A stretch of 64,000 nucleotides of DNA from Chersky-299 sp963749535 (GTDB taxonomy: Bacteria; Actinomycetota; Thermoleophilia; RBG-16-64-13): positions 1 to 64,000 of the forward strand of contig CAVVNF010000019.1 in assembly GCA_963749535.1 (NCBI GenBank), written 5' to 3'. The notes under the pieces were generated by a model. The model did no database searches. It was not told the origin of the DNA and saw only the letters and a program-made list of their open reading frames with translations. Of this stretch, positions 62,033 through 64,000 are shown in pieces (position 1 is the first letter of the stretch; each line of letters begins with the position of its first letter). A program made the translations under genes and the position numbers.

Positions 62033-63369
62033 GCCGCGGGGGGCGATCTTCCTTCCGGCGAAGCAGGGTCTGCACGGGGACGTGATCGTTCCCGGGGACA
62101 AATCCATCTCTCACCGAGCCGTTCTTCTGGGCGCGGTCAACTCGCGCCCCCTCACCATCACGGGGTTCTTGCGCTCCGCCGACACCATGGCGACCGTGGT
62201 CGCGGTAAGGTCCCTAGGCGTCGGCATCGAAGACCGGGGAGAAAGCCTTGTGGTAGGCGGCAGGGGCTGGGCTGGGCTCTCCGAGCCCGAGAACGTCATC
62301 GACGTTGCTAACGCAGGTACGCTCATACGGCTCCTGCCCAGGCATACTCGCGTCTTTGCCTTTCCTCACTATGCTCACGGGAGACGCCAGCATCCGCCGG
62401 CGGCCCATGGCCCGCATCGTCGAGCCGCTCAAAGCTATGGGCGCCACCGTCCTAGCCCGAAAGGGTGACACACTGCCGCCACTGGCCATCTTCGGCGCGC
62501 CTCTGCGGGGCATCACGCATCAGCTGCCGGTGGCGTCGGCCCAGGTCAAGTCTTGCCTGCTGCTGGCGGGTCTGCGAGCTTCAGGAGTCACCTCGGTCGT
62601 CGAGCCTGGAGCCTCCCGAGACCATACGGAGCGACTACTGCGGTTCGGCGGAGCCCGTGTGGAGCGGGAGGGCGCCGCTGACGGCCCGGGAACGGTGAGC
62701 GTGTGGCCCGTGGAACGCCTCGCACTGGGCGATATTGCGGTGCCGGGCGATTTCAGCTCGGCCGCTTTCTTCATCATCGCGGCCATCCTTGTAGCAGGAT
62801 CAGAGGTGACCATCGACAACGTGGGCCTGAATCCGACACGGACGGCCCTTCTCGAGGTTCTCAAGGACATGGGCGCGCACATCGAGGTGGAGCCTTCGCC
62901 TATCGCGGGCCCAGAGCCCGTCGGTCGGATCACTGCGAAGTCGACCGAGTTGCAAGCGGTCGATGTCGGCTCGCGTCTTGTTCCCAACCTCATCGACGAG
63001 CTACCTCTGTTCCTCTTGGCTGCCGCCAAGGCGCGCGGAGTCTCGCGGTTGCGCGGCGCTGCCGAACTGCGGGCCAAGGAGAGCGACCGCCTATCTGCGA
63101 TGGCCGACGTGCTTCGCGCGCTGGGAGTGAACGTGGAGGAGCATGCGGACGGCATGGACATCGAGGGCCGGCCGGAAGGTTGGGACGGTGGGGCGATCTC
63201 CGCGTGCGGCGACCACCGCATCAGCATGGTGGGGGCGATCGCCGGCCTGGCATCCCGCGACGGCGTCCACGTCGACGACATCGACTGTACAGCGGTGTCG
63301 TACCCGGGCTTTGCGGACGCGGTGAGCTGTTTGGGCGGCTCGGTGCGGCCCGACGAGGTCCGGCGATGA
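62025..63369 (+). CDS. aroA: EPSP synthase (5-enolpyruvylshikimate-3-phosphate synthase), one frameshift
   Basis: Adds the enolpyruvyl group to shikimate-3-phosphate. VPGDKSISHRAVLLGA and DVANAGTLIRLLPG (after correction), MLTGDASIRRRPMARIVEPL (20 residues) and RAKESDRLSAMADVLRALG are intact. At a CCC run (62337-62339) one C must be removed to join the halves; about 447 residues then, a normal size. The residue around the glyphosate-sensitive site reads NAGTLIRLL where class I enzymes usually have NAGT(A/S)xR. ATGA overlap with cmk. Confidence 0.94.
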
Positions 63370-64000
63370 TCATTACCATCGACGGCCCGGCCGGCTCTGG
63401 AAAGAGCACCATCTCGCGTGAAGTGGCAAAGCGTCTAGGCATGCGGTACCTGGACAGCGGGGCGATGTACCGGGCGATCACCCTGCTCGCCCTCGAGGCC
63501 GGGCTCGTCCCCGACCGTTTGGCGGAGGCGGGTAAGCTGGCCGAAAGGGTGTCGCTGCGGTTGGAGGAGCGTCCCGACGACCTCACCCGGGTCTTCCTGG
63601 ACGGCCGGGAAGTCACGGACGAGATCCGCGGAACGCTCGTCTCGAAGAACGTGTCTGCCGTGTCCGCGGAGCCAGAGGTCCGCCGGGTCCTGACCGCGCG
63701 ACAGCGCGCCGAAGCGGCCGAGGACAACGTCGTGCTCGAGGGTAGGGACATGGGCACCGTGGTCTGCCCCGACGCGGATCTCAAGATATACCTGACGGCC
63801 TCGCTCGAAGAGCGGGCCCGCCGGCGACAACTGCAACTTAAGCAACAGGGCGTCGCCGTGCCGGTCGCCCAACTGGCAGAGGACATCGCGGCGCGGGACA
63901 CGTATGACTCCGGCCGGGAACTGGCGCCGCTTCGCAAAGCCGCCGAGGCTGTCGAGATCGACACGAGCAGGCTCAGCATCGAAGAGGTCATCCAAAAGGT
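63366..64000 (+). CDS. cmk: Cytidylate kinase, 3' end outside window
   Basis: Phosphorylates CMP/dCMP. P-loop IDGPAGSGKSTISREVAKRL (20 residues), YLDSGAMYRA and LEGRDMGTVV are visible, followed by LDLKIYLTAS-like DLKIYLTASLEERARRR. About 211 residues are present; roughly the last ten are cut by the window edge. Overlaps aroA's stop (ATGA). Confidence 0.94.
   Translation, partial: MIITIDGPAGSGKSTISREVAKRLGMRYLDSGAMYRAITLLALEAGLVPDRLAEAGKLAERVSLRLEERPDDLTRVFLDGREVTDEIRGTLVSKNVSAVSAEPEVRRVLTARQRAEAAEDNVVLEGRDMGTVVCPDADLKIYLTASLEERARRRQLQLKQQGVAVPVAQLAEDIAARDTYDSGRELAPLRKAAEAVEIDTSRLSIEEVIQK

Overview
The window is a 64 kb, GC-rich, gene-dense chromosomal segment of a bacterium. Gene content and order (thrS, infC-rpmI-rplT, pheST, argCJBFRGH, pilMNO beside aroCKBQ, efp to recN, scpAB, aroF-tyrA-aroA-cmk) and the 16S character suggest a deep-branching actinobacterium of the Coriobacteriia/Thermoleophilia/OPB41-like kind. 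I cannot place the class without a search. Almost everything is housekeeping or biosynthesis on the + strand; only an IS21 remnant (left edge) and a small PASTA protein are on the - strand.

Layout: 1-1380, truncated IS21-type element (istB start, frameshifted istA, terminal repeats). 1381-2620, decayed-looking L,D-transpeptidase and tRNA-Val. 2875-10898, translation block (tiny basic peptide, thrS, infC-rpmI-rplT, trmH-type methyltransferase, pheST). 10950-18329, arginine biosynthesis with an ArgR-box-like palindrome, argR inside the operon and no argD. 18371-22752, alkyladenine glycosylase, NIF3-like protein, PASTA protein, tyrS, lipoprotein. 23012-28295, complete rRNA operon (promoter, 16S, 23S, 5S, processing stems, terminator) with no tRNA in the spacer. 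28486-33688, dapA and a type IV pilus set (pilD, pilM, pilN, pilO, PilP-like). 33765-38180, shikimate genes aroC-K-B-Q and pepP. 38339-47191, efp, a relic of accC, asp23, nusB, dxs, tlyA, nadK, recN, pyrG. 47188-55892, peptidase, Nudix, ald, xerC/D recombinase, a DeoB-PNP fusion and a DHH-CBS-nucleotidyltransferase. 55889-64000, site-2 protease, scpA-scpB, rluB-type synthase, hisC, aroF, tyrA, aroA and the start of cmk.

How it works together: three amino-acid or precursor routes are encoded (arginine from N-acetylglutamate; the shikimate pathway in two blocks ending in tyrosine; dapA for lysine and peptidoglycan). Many adjacent genes overlap by 4 bases (ATGA/GTGA), implying long operons with coupled translation. 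The most interesting items are the in-frame phosphopentomutase-purine nucleoside phosphorylase fusion, absence of a canonical start codon for infC and pheS (AUA/AUC instead) with an attenuator-like infC leader, and a truncated accC 3' relic where accB-accC would be expected.

Quality warning: at least ten otherwise intact conserved genes (trmH, pheT, argJ, argG, argH, mpg, pilM, aroC, recN, aroA) are each broken by one small indel, usually at a G, C or A run. I treat them as functional genes with a probable sequence error, but report the pattern separately.
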